Positions 21,176-30,111 of a stretch of DNA of 64,000 bases are shown here, piece by piece. The DNA comes from Hyphomicrobium_A sp963776675 (lineage in GTDB: Bacteria; Pseudomonadota; Alphaproteobacteria; Rhizobiales; Hyphomicrobiaceae). The stretch spans positions 1-64,000 of the forward strand of contig CAVZNR010000060.1 in the NCBI GenBank assembly GCA_963776675.1. The letters are read 5' to 3'. Under the pieces are notes generated by a model. That model had not been told where the DNA came from. It searched no databases and saw nothing but the letters and a program-made list of their open reading frames with translations. How positions within the stretch are numbered: the first letter of the stretch is position 1; each line of letters starts with the position of its first letter. A program made the position numbers and the translations under genes.

Positions 21176-22416
21176 GCCTACAGGATCGTCTTGCGCGCAT
21201 CGGGCGCGGCGGGCGGCCGAGCGTGGCGCCGGTCCGCGAGGACCTGCGGCTGTTTCTCGTTGCCGGCGAGCACTCCGGCGACGCGCTGGGTGCCCGTCTC
21301 ATGGCCGTGCTGAATGAGCGCTGCAAAGGACGCGTGCACTACCTCGGGGTTGGCGGCGAGGACATGGAGCACCAGGGGCTCGCCTCGCAGTTTCCGCTTT
21401 CCGATGTCGCCGTCATGGGGCCGCTGTCGATCCTGCCGCGGCTGCCGCGAATCATCTCGCGCGTGCGCCGCACCGCTGCGGCGGCGGTTGCCGCCGAGCC
21501 CGACGCCGTCGTCATCATCGACGCGCCCGAGTTCACGCATCCGATCGCCAAGCGCATCCGCAAACGCGCGCCGAACATTCCGATCATCGACTATGTCTCT
21601 CCCAGCGTGTGGGCGTGGCGGCCCGGGCGCGCGCGCAAGATGCGCGCCTACGTCGACCACGTGCTGGCGCTTTTGCCCTTCGAGCCGGAGGCGCACCGCA
21701 CCCTCGGGGGCCCGCCCTGCACCTACGTCGGCCATCCGCTGATCGAAAAGCTAGATTGGCTGCGCGACCTCGATCCTTGGCCGCTGGCAGAGCGTCTGGG
21801 GATCGAGCAGGACCAGCTCGTTCTCGTCGTCCTCCCCGGCAGCCGCACGTCCGAGGTCGGACGCCTCATGGAGCCCTTCGGCCAAGCCGTGGAGCAGCTG
21901 CGCCAGCGCGGACTTGCGCCGCACGTCATCATCCCGGTGGTGCCCGGCTTGCGGGCGCTGGTCGAGGAACGCGCCAAGTCGTGGCCGACGCAGCCGCATC
22001 TGGTGGAGGGCGAGGCCGACAAGTTTGCAGCCTTCAAGCTGGCGCACGCCGCACTTGCCGCCTCCGGAACCGTGACCTTGGAGCTGGCGCTGGCCGCGAC
22101 CCCGATGGTCGTCGCCTATCGTGTCGATGCGCTCGCTGTGCATCTGCGTTTCTTGCTCAAGGTGCCCTCGGTCGTGCTGGCCAACCTGGTGCTGGGCTCC
22201 AACGCCTTCCCCGAGTACCTGCAGGAGGACTGCACGCCCGACAAACTCGCCGAGGCGCTGGCGCTGCTTCTGCGCGATACGCCGGTGCGGCGCGCCCAGA
22301 CGACGGCGCTGTCGCGCATCCCCGAGCGCATGGCTCTGGACGTCGGAACGCCGAGCGAGGCTGCGGCCGACGTCGTGCTGCACTATGCCGAAAGCGGCCG
22401 GCAGCCGCGCGGTTGA
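21172..22416 (+). CDS. lpxB: Lipid-A-disaccharide synthase
   Basis: Condenses UDP-diacylglucosamine and lipid X to the lipid A disaccharide. 414 residues, GT19 family: LRLFLVAGEHSGDALGARLM at the N-terminus, YVSPSVWAWRPGRARKM in the middle and LPGSRTSEVGRLMEPF, then ASGTVTLELALAATPMVVAY towards the C-terminus. The ATG at 21172 overlaps the lpxI stop (ATGA), indicating coupling. Last gene of the envelope cluster; a shared hairpin separates it from convergent gltA. Confidence 0.96.
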   Translation: MSLQDRLARIGRGGRPSVAPVREDLRLFLVAGEHSGDALGARLMAVLNERCKGRVHYLGVGGEDMEHQGLASQFPLSDVAVMGPLSILPRLPRIISRVRRTAAAAVAAEPDAVVIIDAPEFTHPIAKRIRKRAPNIPIIDYVSPSVWAWRPGRARKMRAYVDHVLALLPFEPEAHRTLGGPPCTYVGHPLIEKLDWLRDLDPWPLAERLGIEQDQLVLVVLPGSRTSEVGRLMEPFGQAVEQLRQRGLAPHVIIPVVPGLRALVEERAKSWPTQPHLVEGEADKFAAFKLAHAALAASGTVTLELALAATPMVVAYRVDALAVHLRFLLKVPSVVLANLVLGSNAFPEYLQEDCTPDKLAEALALLLRDTPVRRAQTTALSRIPERMALDVGTPSEAAADVVLHYAESGRQPRG

Positions 22417-22421
22417 GGCGC

Positions 22422-22449
22422 AAAAAAAGGCCGGACCCGGGGTCCGACC
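22422..22449 (-). terminator. Intrinsic terminator of gltA
   Basis: Read on the minus strand, GGTCGGACC, loop CCG, GGTCCGGCC (one G-U pair) is followed directly by TTTTTTT. This is a textbook terminator 26 bases past the gltA stop. On the plus strand the stem is followed by only a short CTTTC, so it would act more weakly on lpxB transcripts. Confidence 0.8.
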
Positions 22450-22474
22450 CTTTCATTATCCTGGAAGAGCGTGC

Positions 22475-23794
22475 TTAGCCGCGCTCGTCGATTTGGACGA
22501 AGGCGCGCTCCGCCGAGCCCGTGTACAGCTGCCGCGGACGGCCGATGCGCTGCTCGGGATCCTCGATCATTTCCTTCCACTGCGCGATCCAGCCCACCGT
22601 GCGCGCGATCGCGAACAGCACCGTGAACATCGATACGGGGAAGCCCAACGCCCGCAGCGTGATGCCGGAATAGAAGTCGATGTTGGGATAGAGCTTCTTC
22701 TCGATGAAGTACTCGTCCTGCAGCGCGATGCGCTCCAGCTCCATGGCCACCTTGAGCAGCGGGTCGTCATGAATGCCGAGCGCGTCGAGCACCTCGTGGC
22801 AGGTCTTCTGCATCACCTTGGCGCGCGGATCGTAGTTCTTGTAGACGCGGTGGCCGAAGCCCATCAGGCGGAAGCCGGAGCTCTTGTCCTTGGCCTTCTT
22901 CACGAACTCAGGCACGCGATCGACGGTGCCGATCTCGGTCAGCATGTTGAGGGCGGCCTCGTTGGCGCCGCCGTGCGCGGGTCCCCACAGGCAGGCGATG
23001 CCGGCAGCGATGCAAGCGAACGGATTGGCGCCCGACGAACCGGCAAGCCGCACCGTCGAGGTCGAGGCATTCTGCTCGTGATCGGCGTGCAGGATGAAAA
23101 TGCGATCGAGCGCGCGTGTGAGCACGGGGCTTCCCACGAACGGCTCGCACGGGATGGCGAAGCACATCTGCAGGAAGTTTGCCGTGAAATCGAGATCGTT
23201 ACGCGGATAGATGAAGGGCTGGCCGATGGCGTACTTGAAGGCCATGGCGGCAATCGTCGGCATCTTGGCGATCATGCGATAGCTCGCGACCGCGCGCTGC
23301 TCTTGATCATTGATGTCGGTCGAGTCGTGATAGAACGCCGACAGGGCGCCGACCACACCCACCATCACCGCCATCGGATGCGCGTCGCGACGGAACCCGG
23401 TGTAGAAGCGGGTCATCTGCTCGTGCAGCATCGTGTGCCGCGTGATGGTGGTGCGGAACGTTTCGAACTGCGGTTTGGTCGGCAGCTCGCCGTTCAGCAG
23501 GAGATAGCAGGTCTCCAGGAAGTTCGAGTGCTCGGCGAGCTGGTCGATGGGATAGCCGCGATACAGCAGCACGCCCTTGTCGCCGTCGATATAGGTGATG
23601 CGCGAGACGCAGTTCGCCGTCGACGTGAAGCCGGGGTCATAGGTGAAGCAGCCGGTATCGCGATAGAGCTTGCCGACGTCGATCACGTCGGGTCCCAGGG
23701 TGCCCTGGCGCACTGGCATCTTCGTCACCTTGCCATCAAGCGTGAGCTCGGCCTCGGTCCTGGCGGCGGCAACGGTCTTGTCTTGAACGTTCAT
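22475..23794 (-). CDS. gltA: Citrate synthase
   Basis: Entry enzyme of the TCA cycle, condensing acetyl-CoA and oxaloacetate. 439 residues, hexameric type-II class. Key segments: FTYDPGFTSTANCVSRITYI, the catalytic histidine region IFILHADHEQNASTSTVRL, GPAHGGANEAAL, and LMGFGHRVYKNYDPRAKVM, and the aspartate region near YPNIDFYSG. Convergent to lpxB as in other Hyphomicrobiales. The roughly 260-base gap to gltX should contain its promoter; no convincing -35/-10 pair was found. Confidence 0.97.
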   Translation of the reverse strand: MNVQDKTVAAARTEAELTLDGKVTKMPVRQGTLGPDVIDVGKLYRDTGCFTYDPGFTSTANCVSRITYIDGDKGVLLYRGYPIDQLAEHSNFLETCYLLLNGELPTKPQFETFRTTITRHTMLHEQMTRFYTGFRRDAHPMAVMVGVVGALSAFYHDSTDINDQEQRAVASYRMIAKMPTIAAMAFKYAIGQPFIYPRNDLDFTANFLQMCFAIPCEPFVGSPVLTRALDRIFILHADHEQNASTSTVRLAGSSGANPFACIAAGIACLWGPAHGGANEAALNMLTEIGTVDRVPEFVKKAKDKSSGFRLMGFGHRVYKNYDPRAKVMQKTCHEVLDALGIHDDPLLKVAMELERIALQDEYFIEKKLYPNIDFYSGITLRALGFPVSMFTVLFAIARTVGWIAQWKEMIEDPEQRIGRPRQLYTGSAERAFVQIDERG

Positions 23795-23958
23795 GGCACG
23801 TCTCCCTGTGACACCGGCCTCTTGGAATGGCTTTGTTGCGATCCGAGGCGTCGCGGTGAGAGATCCAAGCAGCGTCCCCTATGAGCGATTATCGTTCTTA
23901 TGCCAGAGCGCGGGCAGGCGCCGTCTCTGGCTGCTGGCGACCTTTGTACACCATTTTC

Positions 23959-23989
23959 GCACCGCAACATAGACGGGTTGTTGCGGTGC
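23959..23989. other. Perfect 11-bp inverted repeat between gltX and gltA
   Basis: GCACCGCAACA (23959-23969) and TGTTGCGGTGC (23979-23989) with a 9-base loop. In the direction of gltX transcription the stem is followed by GAAAATGG, not a T-run, so it is not a typical terminator. It lies about 165 bases upstream of the gltA start and may be an operator or a Rho-type transcript end. Confidence 0.4.
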
Positions 23990-24053
23990 CGTATCGGAAT
24001 CTGCGCCGCCCTGACGCAAGGCGCATGCTTAATGGTGGCGCACCGGCATGCGT

Positions 24054-25493
24054 TCAGGCGGCCTGCTCACGGATGCGCGCCAAGGCCTCGTCGCGTCCGA
24101 GCACGGCCATGACGTCGAACACCGGCGGCGAGACGGTCTTGCCCGTCAAAGCGGCACGCAGCGGCTGGGCGACCTTGCCGAGCTTGGCGCCGGCGGCCTC
24201 CGCGTAAGCACGCACAATCTCCTCCAGCTCCGACGCCTGCCATTGGGTGGCGGCCTCCAGCTTGGGCAGCAGCTCCGCCAGGCGCTCACGGGCCTGGCCG
24301 TCGAGCAGGTTGGCGGCCTTGTCATCGAGGGGGATGGGGCGATCGGCGAACAGAAAGCCGGCGCCCTCGACAAGCTCGCGCAGCGTCTTGGCGCGCTCCT
24401 TGAGACCGGGCATGGCGATGAGCAGCTTGGCGCGCATGTCGGCATCGAGCCGGGCGAGGATCGCAGCGCCGTTATCGAGAAACGGCAGCAGGTCCTCGAT
24501 GCGCTCCAGCAGCTCCTGGTCGCTCGTTGAGCGGATATAATGCCCGTTGAGGTCCTCGAGCTTGGCGAAATCGAAGCGCGCGGGCGAGCGGCCGATGGCC
24601 TCGAGACCGAACCAGTCGGTCAACTGCGACGTCGACATGATCTCGTCGTCGCCGTGGCTCCAGCCTAGCCGCACCAGGTAGTTGCGCAGCGCTGCCGGCA
24701 GGTAGCCCATCTCCTTGTAGGCCTCCACGCCGAGCGCGCCGTGGCGCTTCGACAGCTTGGCGCCGTCGGGGCCGTGGATCAGCGGCACGTGTGCGAACCC
24801 CGGCGCCTTCCAGCCCATGGCGGTATAGATCTGCATCTGACGCGCGGCATTCGTCAGGTGGTCGACGCCGCGGATGACCTCGGTGATCCCCATGTCGTGG
24901 TCGTCGACGACGACGGCGAGGTTATAGGTCGCGTTGCCGTCGCTGCGCAGAATGATGAGATCGTCGAGATCCTTGTTGGCGAAGACGACGCGACCCTGCA
25001 CCTGGTCGTCGATCACGGTCTCGCCCTCGCGCGGCGCCTTCAGGCGGATGACGGGGGGCACGCCTGCGGGCGCCTCGCTTTCGTCGCGGTCGCGCCAGGG
25101 GCTGCGGATCGACAGCGTGCGCTTCTCCTCCTGCGCGGCCTTGCGCATGGCATCGAGCTCGGCGGGCGACAGATAGCAGCGGTAGGCATGCCCGTTCTTC
25201 AAGAGCTCCTCGGCCACCTCGCGGTGGCGCTTGGAGCGGGCGAACTGCGACACCGGCTCGCCGTCCCAGTCGAGCTCCAGCCATTTCAGGCCGTCGATGA
25301 TGGCGGAAACGGCGGCCTCGTTGTTGCGCTCGCGGTCGGTATCCTCGATGCGCAACAGGAATTTGCCGCCCCGGCCCTTTGCATAAAGCCAGTTGAATAG
25401 GGCGGTGCGCGCCCCGCCGATATGCAGATAGCCCGTCGGCGAGGGGGCAAAACGCACGATAGGCGCGTCGGCGCCCCGAATCTTGTCGGTCAT
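24054..25493 (-). CDS. gltX: Glutamyl-tRNA synthetase
   Basis: Class I aminoacyl-tRNA synthetase, 479 residues. The HIGH-type motif is in PSPTGYLHIGGARTALFNWL and the KMSKS-type motif is KLSKRHGA. The C-terminal anticodon-binding helical domain is complete. The start is the ATG at 25493, which places the first catalytic motif about 20 residues in; an upstream in-frame extension to 25571 is not supported. Alphaproteobacterial GltX often also charges tRNA-Gln when GatCAB is present; that cannot be judged here. Confidence 0.96.
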   Translation of the reverse strand: MTDKIRGADAPIVRFAPSPTGYLHIGGARTALFNWLYAKGRGGKFLLRIEDTDRERNNEAAVSAIIDGLKWLELDWDGEPVSQFARSKRHREVAEELLKNGHAYRCYLSPAELDAMRKAAQEEKRTLSIRSPWRDRDESEAPAGVPPVIRLKAPREGETVIDDQVQGRVVFANKDLDDLIILRSDGNATYNLAVVVDDHDMGITEVIRGVDHLTNAARQMQIYTAMGWKAPGFAHVPLIHGPDGAKLSKRHGALGVEAYKEMGYLPAALRNYLVRLGWSHGDDEIMSTSQLTDWFGLEAIGRSPARFDFAKLEDLNGHYIRSTSDQELLERIEDLLPFLDNGAAILARLDADMRAKLLIAMPGLKERAKTLRELVEGAGFLFADRPIPLDDKAANLLDGQARERLAELLPKLEAATQWQASELEEIVRAYAEAAGAKLGKVAQPLRAALTGKTVSPPVFDVMAVLGRDEALARIREQAA

Positions 25494-25587
25494 TGCTGGA
25501 TCGATTGCCGTTGGGATTTCAGGAGATAGGCGTGCGATGTAGCATAGCTGGGCGGCACGGTTAAGGGGCAACGGTCGGGGGAGCGTG

Positions 25588-27714
25588 ATGCCCGCGCTTG
25601 ATATTGGACCGCAGGAGCGCAGCGGCTCTGCTCTGCCGCTGCTGGCGTTGCTCGAAGCCGAGCAGGCGCGCTGGTTCCTGTGGGTGCCCGTGCTGGTGGG
25701 GCTCGGCGTCGGGCTCTATTTCTCGCTGTCGTTCGAGCCGCACCTGCTGACGGTGCTTTCAGGGCTCGCCGCCGCGGTCGCGTTGCGCATGGCCGTGCCG
25801 CGGCGCACCGAGCTCGTGCTCGCCACCAACGTGATTGTGGCGATCGCGCTGGGGTTCGCGCTGGCGAAGGTGCGCGTCGAATGGGTGCGTGCGCCCGTGC
25901 TCGCCCGGCAGATGCGTTCCGTCGAGGTGCGCGGCTACGTGGAGCTGATCGAGCCGCGCGCCAAACGCGGGGAGCGCCTCACCCTGCGCGTGACCAAGCT
26001 CGGCGATCTCGGCGAGGATGCACGTCCCGTGCGTGTGCGCGTCACCACCGGCAAGACTGCGCCGTGGTTGCGGGCCGGCGATCCCGTGCGCCTGCGCGCG
26101 ACGCTGCAGCCGCCCTCTGGGCCGGCGCTTCCCGGGGGCTACGACTTCGCCCGCGCGGCCTGGTTCGACCGGCTGGGTGCCGTCGGCTACACGTGGACGG
26201 CACCGAAACGCGATCCCACGCTCGGTGCGCCGCCGGTTACTTTACGTCTGTGGGCGCATGTGGAGCGTCTGCGCCATGCCATCGGCCGGCGCATCACCGC
26301 GGCGTTGCCCGGAGAGACCGGCGCGATCGCCAACGCGCTGATCACGGGCGAGCGCGGCGCCATTCCCGAGGACACCACGTCGGCGTTCCGCGATTCCGGA
26401 CTCTTGCACGTGCTCTCGATCTCGGGCCTGCACATGGCGATCATGGCGGGCTCGGTGTTCTTTCTGGTGCGCCTGGTGCTCGCCGCCTTCCCGGGAATCG
26501 CGTTGCGCTATGCAATCAAGAAGTGGGCCGCGGTCGCCGCCACGCTGGGCGCGATCGCCTACCTGCTCGTGTCGGGCTCGTCGTTCGCCACCGTGCGCTC
26601 GGCCATCATGATCTCGATCATGTTCGCAGCCGTGCTGCTCGACCGCCCGGCGCTGGCGCTTCGCAACGTGGGGCTCGCGGCAATCCTCATCCTGCTCGTC
26701 TTTCCCGAAAGCCTGCTCAACGTCGGATTTCAAATGTCGTTTGCCGCCGTCGTCGCGCTGGTGGCGGTCTATGAGACCTTCGCCAAGCGTGGCGGATGGA
26801 CGTTCATTCCCCAGGGCCCGTGGGCGAAGCTCGTGTTTTTCTTCGTCGGCATCGTCGTGTCGACGCTGGTTGCCAGCGCCGCCATCGCCCCGTTCGCGGC
26901 CTTTCACTTCCACAAGAGCCAGCAATACGCCGTCATCGCCAACCTCGTCGCCATGCCCATCTGCAACCTTGTCGTCATGCCGGCGGCGCTGGCGACGCTG
27001 ATCCTGATGCCGCTGGGGCTGGAGGCGGTCGCGCTCTGGGTCATGGGCGCGGGGATCGACGCCATGCTGTGGACGGCGCGGCGGGTGGCGGGCCTGCCCG
27101 GCGCGGTTCTGCACATTCCGGCGATGCCGCTTTCAGCGTTCCTCGCCATGGTGGCCGGCGGCCTGTGGCTGGCGCTGTGGCAGACCCGCTGGCGCCTGTT
27201 CGGGCTGGCGCTCATCGCCGGCGGCATCGCGCTGGCGCCGGCCTCGCGGCTGCCCGATCTGCTCATCGGGCGCGACGGCGCCCTCGTTGCCGTGCGCGAG
27301 GACGATGGCCGGCTCGCGGCGCTCGGGCCGGCACGCGACACCTACGAGCTATCGCGCTGGCTGGAAAGCGACGGGGATGCGCACGACGCCGCGCACCAAG
27401 GGCGCCACGTGCGTTGCGACCGCATCGGCTGTCGCGCGCGCGTCAAGGGCCTGACGGTGGCGGTGGCGCAGCGTCCGGCGGCGTTCGCCGATGACTGCCG
27501 GCACGCGTCGATCGTGGTCTCGCCAATCGTCAGTCCGAGGAGCTGCGCCAAACCCAAGGTGGTCGTCGATTTCTTCGCCGCGCGCCGGGAGGGCACGCAC
27601 GCGATCTATATCGCCGACGACGGGACACTCGATATCGAGACGGTGGCGGGCAGGCGGGGGCAGCGGCCGTGGTCGACGCGCGTATCTCCGAGGTCGCGTC
27701 GCGAAGCGAAGTAG
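25588..27714 (+). CDS. comEC: ComEC/Rec2 family DNA-uptake membrane protein
   Basis: A 708-residue polytopic membrane protein. An N-terminal DUF4131 region (about 60-200, RGYVELIEPRAKRGERLTLR) leads to the Competence domain with the signature SGLLHVLSISGLHMAIMAGS and about eight further hydrophobic segments. The C-terminal 150 residues lack the HxHxDH metal-binding motif of full ComEC nucleases, as is common in Hyphomicrobiales. By family it forms the inner-membrane channel for single-stranded DNA uptake; competence itself is not shown. ATG at 25588; a GTG three bases earlier is possible. Divergent from gltX and convergent with lexA. Confidence 0.85.
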   Translation: MPALDIGPQERSGSALPLLALLEAEQARWFLWVPVLVGLGVGLYFSLSFEPHLLTVLSGLAAAVALRMAVPRRTELVLATNVIVAIALGFALAKVRVEWVRAPVLARQMRSVEVRGYVELIEPRAKRGERLTLRVTKLGDLGEDARPVRVRVTTGKTAPWLRAGDPVRLRATLQPPSGPALPGGYDFARAAWFDRLGAVGYTWTAPKRDPTLGAPPVTLRLWAHVERLRHAIGRRITAALPGETGAIANALITGERGAIPEDTTSAFRDSGLLHVLSISGLHMAIMAGSVFFLVRLVLAAFPGIALRYAIKKWAAVAATLGAIAYLLVSGSSFATVRSAIMISIMFAAVLLDRPALALRNVGLAAILILLVFPESLLNVGFQMSFAAVVALVAVYETFAKRGGWTFIPQGPWAKLVFFFVGIVVSTLVASAAIAPFAAFHFHKSQQYAVIANLVAMPICNLVVMPAALATLILMPLGLEAVALWVMGAGIDAMLWTARRVAGLPGAVLHIPAMPLSAFLAMVAGGLWLALWQTRWRLFGLALIAGGIALAPASRLPDLLIGRDGALVAVREDDGRLAALGPARDTYELSRWLESDGDAHDAAHQGRHVRCDRIGCRARVKGLTVAVAQRPAAFADDCRHASIVVSPIVSPRSCAKPKVVVDFFAARREGTHAIYIADDGTLDIETVAGRRGQRPWSTRVSPRSRREAK

Positions 27715-27725
27715 GCGAGGGAATC

Positions 27726-28430
27726 TCAATACCGCCGCAACAGCCCCACGAGGCGGCCCTGAATGTCCACCTGGTCGGGACCGAAGATGCGCGTCTTGAA
27801 CTCGGGGTTGGCGGCCTCCAGCGCAATCGTCGTGCCCTTCTTGCGCAGCCGCTTCAACGTGGCCTCCTCCGCATCGACGAGCGCCACCACGATGTCGCCG
27901 TTCTCGGCCGTATCGCAGCGGCGGATGATGACGGTGTCGCCGTCGAGAATGCCGGCCTCGATCATCGAATCGCCCTTCACCTCCAGCGCGAAGTGCTCCC
28001 CGTTGGTGAGCAGGTCGGGCGGGCAGGCGATGTCGTGGGAGTGGTTCTGGATGGCGCTGATGGGCGTACCGGCAGCGATGCGGCCCATGACCGGCACGGA
28101 CACGGTGCGGCTGTCGATGACGTGGGACGGCGGGGGGCTGAGGTCGCGGGGGCGGCTACCCTCGATGACGCTCGGCTGGAAGCCGGCGCGGCGGATCCCG
28201 CGCGCTTCGCCGGAATTCTCCGGCAGCCTGATGACCTCGATGGCGCGCGCGCGGTGGGGCAGGCGGCGAATGAAGCCGCGCTCGACCAGCGCCGTGATCA
28301 ACCGATGGATGCCCGACTTCGACTTCAAGTCGAGCGCATCTTTCATCTCGTCGAAGGAGGGCGGCACGCCCTTTTCCTGCATGCGTTCGTGAATGAACAG
28401 CAGCAGCTCTTTCTGCTTCTCCGTCAGCAT
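27726..28430 (-). CDS. lexA: SOS repressor LexA
   Basis: A 234-residue repressor-protease. The N-terminal winged helix (LTEKQKELLLFIHERMQEKG) contains the recognition helix around DLKSKSGIHRLITALVERGF. The cleavage site is the Ala-Gly in GRIAAGTPISAIQ. The catalytic dyad is the serine in VKGDSMIEAGI and the lysine in EEATLKRL. The start at ATG 28430 is backed by GGGAGG upstream. A candidate SOS box lies 47-61 bases upstream of the start codon, consistent with autoregulation. Confidence 0.96.
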   Translation of the reverse strand: MLTEKQKELLLFIHERMQEKGVPPSFDEMKDALDLKSKSGIHRLITALVERGFIRRLPHRARAIEVIRLPENSGEARGIRRAGFQPSVIEGSRPRDLSPPPSHVIDSRTVSVPVMGRIAAGTPISAIQNHSHDIACPPDLLTNGEHFALEVKGDSMIEAGILDGDTVIIRRCDTAENGDIVVALVDAEEATLKRLRKKGTTIALEAANPEFKTRIFGPDQVDIQGRLVGLLRRY

Positions 28431-28476
28431 TGGGCCTCCCGCGGAGCTTTGGCTGCCAGGACACCGAGAGTGACCT

Positions 28477-28491
28477 GTACAAAGCATGAAC
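28477..28491. promoter_or_regulatory. Candidate LexA (SOS) box of lexA
   Basis: Plus strand GTAC-AAAGCAT-GAAC; minus strand GTTC-ATGCTTT-GTAC. This matches the alphaproteobacterial LexA consensus GTTC-N7-GTTC at seven of eight defined positions. It lies just upstream of lexA in a position suited to self-repression. Confidence 0.6.
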
Positions 28492-28537
28492 GTACCCTAG
28501 CCGTTCCCGTCGCGTTCCGCAAGGGGGAGTGGGGTAC

Positions 28538-28588
28538 TGTCCTAAGTCCACCTCGGGTGTCCTAATACGGCAGTGACGGTGTCCTAAC
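28538..28588. repeat. Three TGTCCTAA direct repeats
   Basis: TGTCCTAA occurs at 28538-28545, 28558-28565 and 28580-28587, at spacings of 20 and 22 bases; the last two copies extend to GGTGTCCTAA. Roughly two helical turns apart, they could be binding sites for a regulator or the remnant of an element's end. No gene is visible in the 28492-28905 gap. Confidence 0.5.
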
Positions 28589-28681
28589 TTCAGCCGGGGT
28601 CGCTTTGTTGCCTTGCGGGCACTTGCCTAGTTTTTCATCATTCAGAAAGCCTCGGTCGCCTACCAATTCGATCAGTCTGCC

Positions 28682-28777
28682 TATAGTTTGAGCACGCTGA
28701 TTCATCGGGTCATGATGGTCAGCACACCCACGTTAGGCCCGGATGAGGTTGCCCAACCGCAGTCCGGGCCTTCTTTT
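28682..28777 (+). ncRNA. Possible small RNA ending in an intrinsic terminator
   Basis: A -10-like TATAGT at 28682-28687 would start a transcript near 28694, ending about 84 bases later at the terminator at 28736-28777. No protein-coding gene on the plus strand ends nearby (comEC ends about 1 kb away, with lexA opposite), so the terminator has no obvious client. No clear -35 is present and no known RNA family was recognised; this is a hypothesis. Confidence 0.3.
28736..28777 (+). terminator. Orphan intrinsic terminator
   Basis: GGCCCGGA (28736-28743) pairs perfectly with TCCGGGCC (28763-28770), with an inner GGTT/AACC stem, and is followed by TTCTTTT (28771-28777). Orientation is plus. The gene it serves is unknown. 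Confidence 0.65.
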
Positions 28778-28905
28778 GTCAAAACCCAATGCACCCAAGA
28801 GCGGTCACAAGCCGGGGCTCTTCAATTATCGGCTCTGACACTTCAGTGTCGCCCCGCTGGAAAGACATGCCGGCTCAACACCATTTGTGAAGCTTTCGGT
28901 CGAGC

Positions 28906-30108
28906 TCACAGATCGAGTGGAAGGACGCGCACCGAATCGCCCGCGCGCGCCGGTGGCGCCTCGGGTGCACGCACGATCAGAACATCGGCTGCGACGAGCC
29001 CGCTGATACGGGCGCTATCCTGCGAGGCGAGCGCCGCCACGCGCGCCGCCCCGTCGGCGCTCGGCTCGCGTCGCGCGAGCATGTAGCGCTGGCGCGGTCC
29101 GTTGGCCGGGAGGTCGTTGGCAAGCAGCGCCGTTTGCTCGCCCAGTGCCGCCGTGCGGCCCAGCAGCGACGCGATCAGCGGCACCAGGAACACGCGCGCG
29201 GCGACTAGGCAGGAGATGGGATTGCCGGGCAGTCCCAGCACCCGCGTGCCGTCCATGCGTCCAAACAGCATGGGCTTTCCGGGCCGGATCGCCACTTTCC
29301 AGAAATCGAGCGTCATGCCGGCGGCTTCCAGCGCCGGGCGCACCAGATCGTGGTCGCCGACGGAGGCGCCGCCGATGGTCACCAGGATGTCGGCGCCGCG
29401 GGCGGCCGCGATCTTTGTGCGTAGCGCGTCGTGCGTGTCGCCGGCGATGCCGAGGATCTGCGCTTCGCCACCGGCGTGCATGATGAGGGCTGCAAGACCA
29501 TAGGGGTTCGACGACACGATCTGGTCGGGGCCCGGCGCCGTGCCCGGCTCGACCAGCTCGTTGCCCGTCGCCAGGATGGCGATGCGCGGCTTGGCCCGCA
29601 CGGGCAGGCGGGCATGCCCCGCCGACGCGGCGAGCAGAATGCCGGCGGCGTCGAGGCGCCGGCCGGCTTCGAGCAGCGTCTCGCCCTGGCGGAAATCGCC
29701 GCCGCTCAAGCGCACGTTGGCGCCGGGCTCGGGCGCCTCCGTGACGCGCATCGCATCGCCGCTGCGTTCGGTGTCTTCCTGGATGACGACGGTGTCGGCG
29801 CCGGCGGGCAGCGGCGCACCGGTAAAGATGCGCACGGCTTGCCCCGGCGAGAGTGCCTCTGCGTGGCGCTTGCCGGCTTGCGATTCCCCGACGATGGTCA
29901 GCGTCACCGGCACGCGCGCGAGGTCCTCGGCGCGCACGGCGTACCCGTCCATGGCGGAGGAATCGAACGGCGGCTGGGTCAGTCGGGCCGTGATCGTCTC
30001 GCTTAGCACGCGGCCGCGCGCCCCGATGAGGCCGACGGTCTCAGAGGCGAGAGGCGTCACGCCGTCCAGGATGCGCGTCAAGGCCTCTTCGACCGGCAGC
30101 AGCGCCAT
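28906..30108 (-). CDS. moeA: Molybdopterin molybdenumtransferase MoeA
   Basis: Inserts molybdate into adenylylated molybdopterin during cofactor synthesis. 400 residues, gephyrin/MoeA fold: FDSSAMDGYAVRAEDLA near the N-terminus, AILATGNELVEPG, the MPT-binding TIGGASVGDHDLV and IRPGKPMLFG, LPGNPIS. Start ATG at 30108 lies three bases after the moaC stop. It is the last gene of a trpC-moaC-moeA transcription unit. Confidence 0.95.
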   Translation of the reverse strand: MALLPVEEALTRILDGVTPLASETVGLIGARGRVLSETITARLTQPPFDSSAMDGYAVRAEDLARVPVTLTIVGESQAGKRHAEALSPGQAVRIFTGAPLPAGADTVVIQEDTERSGDAMRVTEAPEPGANVRLSGGDFRQGETLLEAGRRLDAAGILLAASAGHARLPVRAKPRIAILATGNELVEPGTAPGPDQIVSSNPYGLAALIMHAGGEAQILGIAGDTHDALRTKIAAARGADILVTIGGASVGDHDLVRPALEAAGMTLDFWKVAIRPGKPMLFGRMDGTRVLGLPGNPISCLVAARVFLVPLIASLLGRTAALGEQTALLANDLPANGPRQRYMLARREPSADGAARVAALASQDSARISGLVAADVLIVRAPEAPPARAGDSVRVLPLDL

Positions 30109-30111
30109 GCT

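Noticed and set aside
22121..23884. Plus-strand open frame of 587 codons across lpxB and gltA
   Set aside because: Antisense to gltA and out of frame with lpxB; crosses a terminator.
28688..29086. Plus-strand open frame (132 codons) after the orphan terminator region
   Set aside because: It runs through the terminator hairpin and into moeA antisense, with no coding character.
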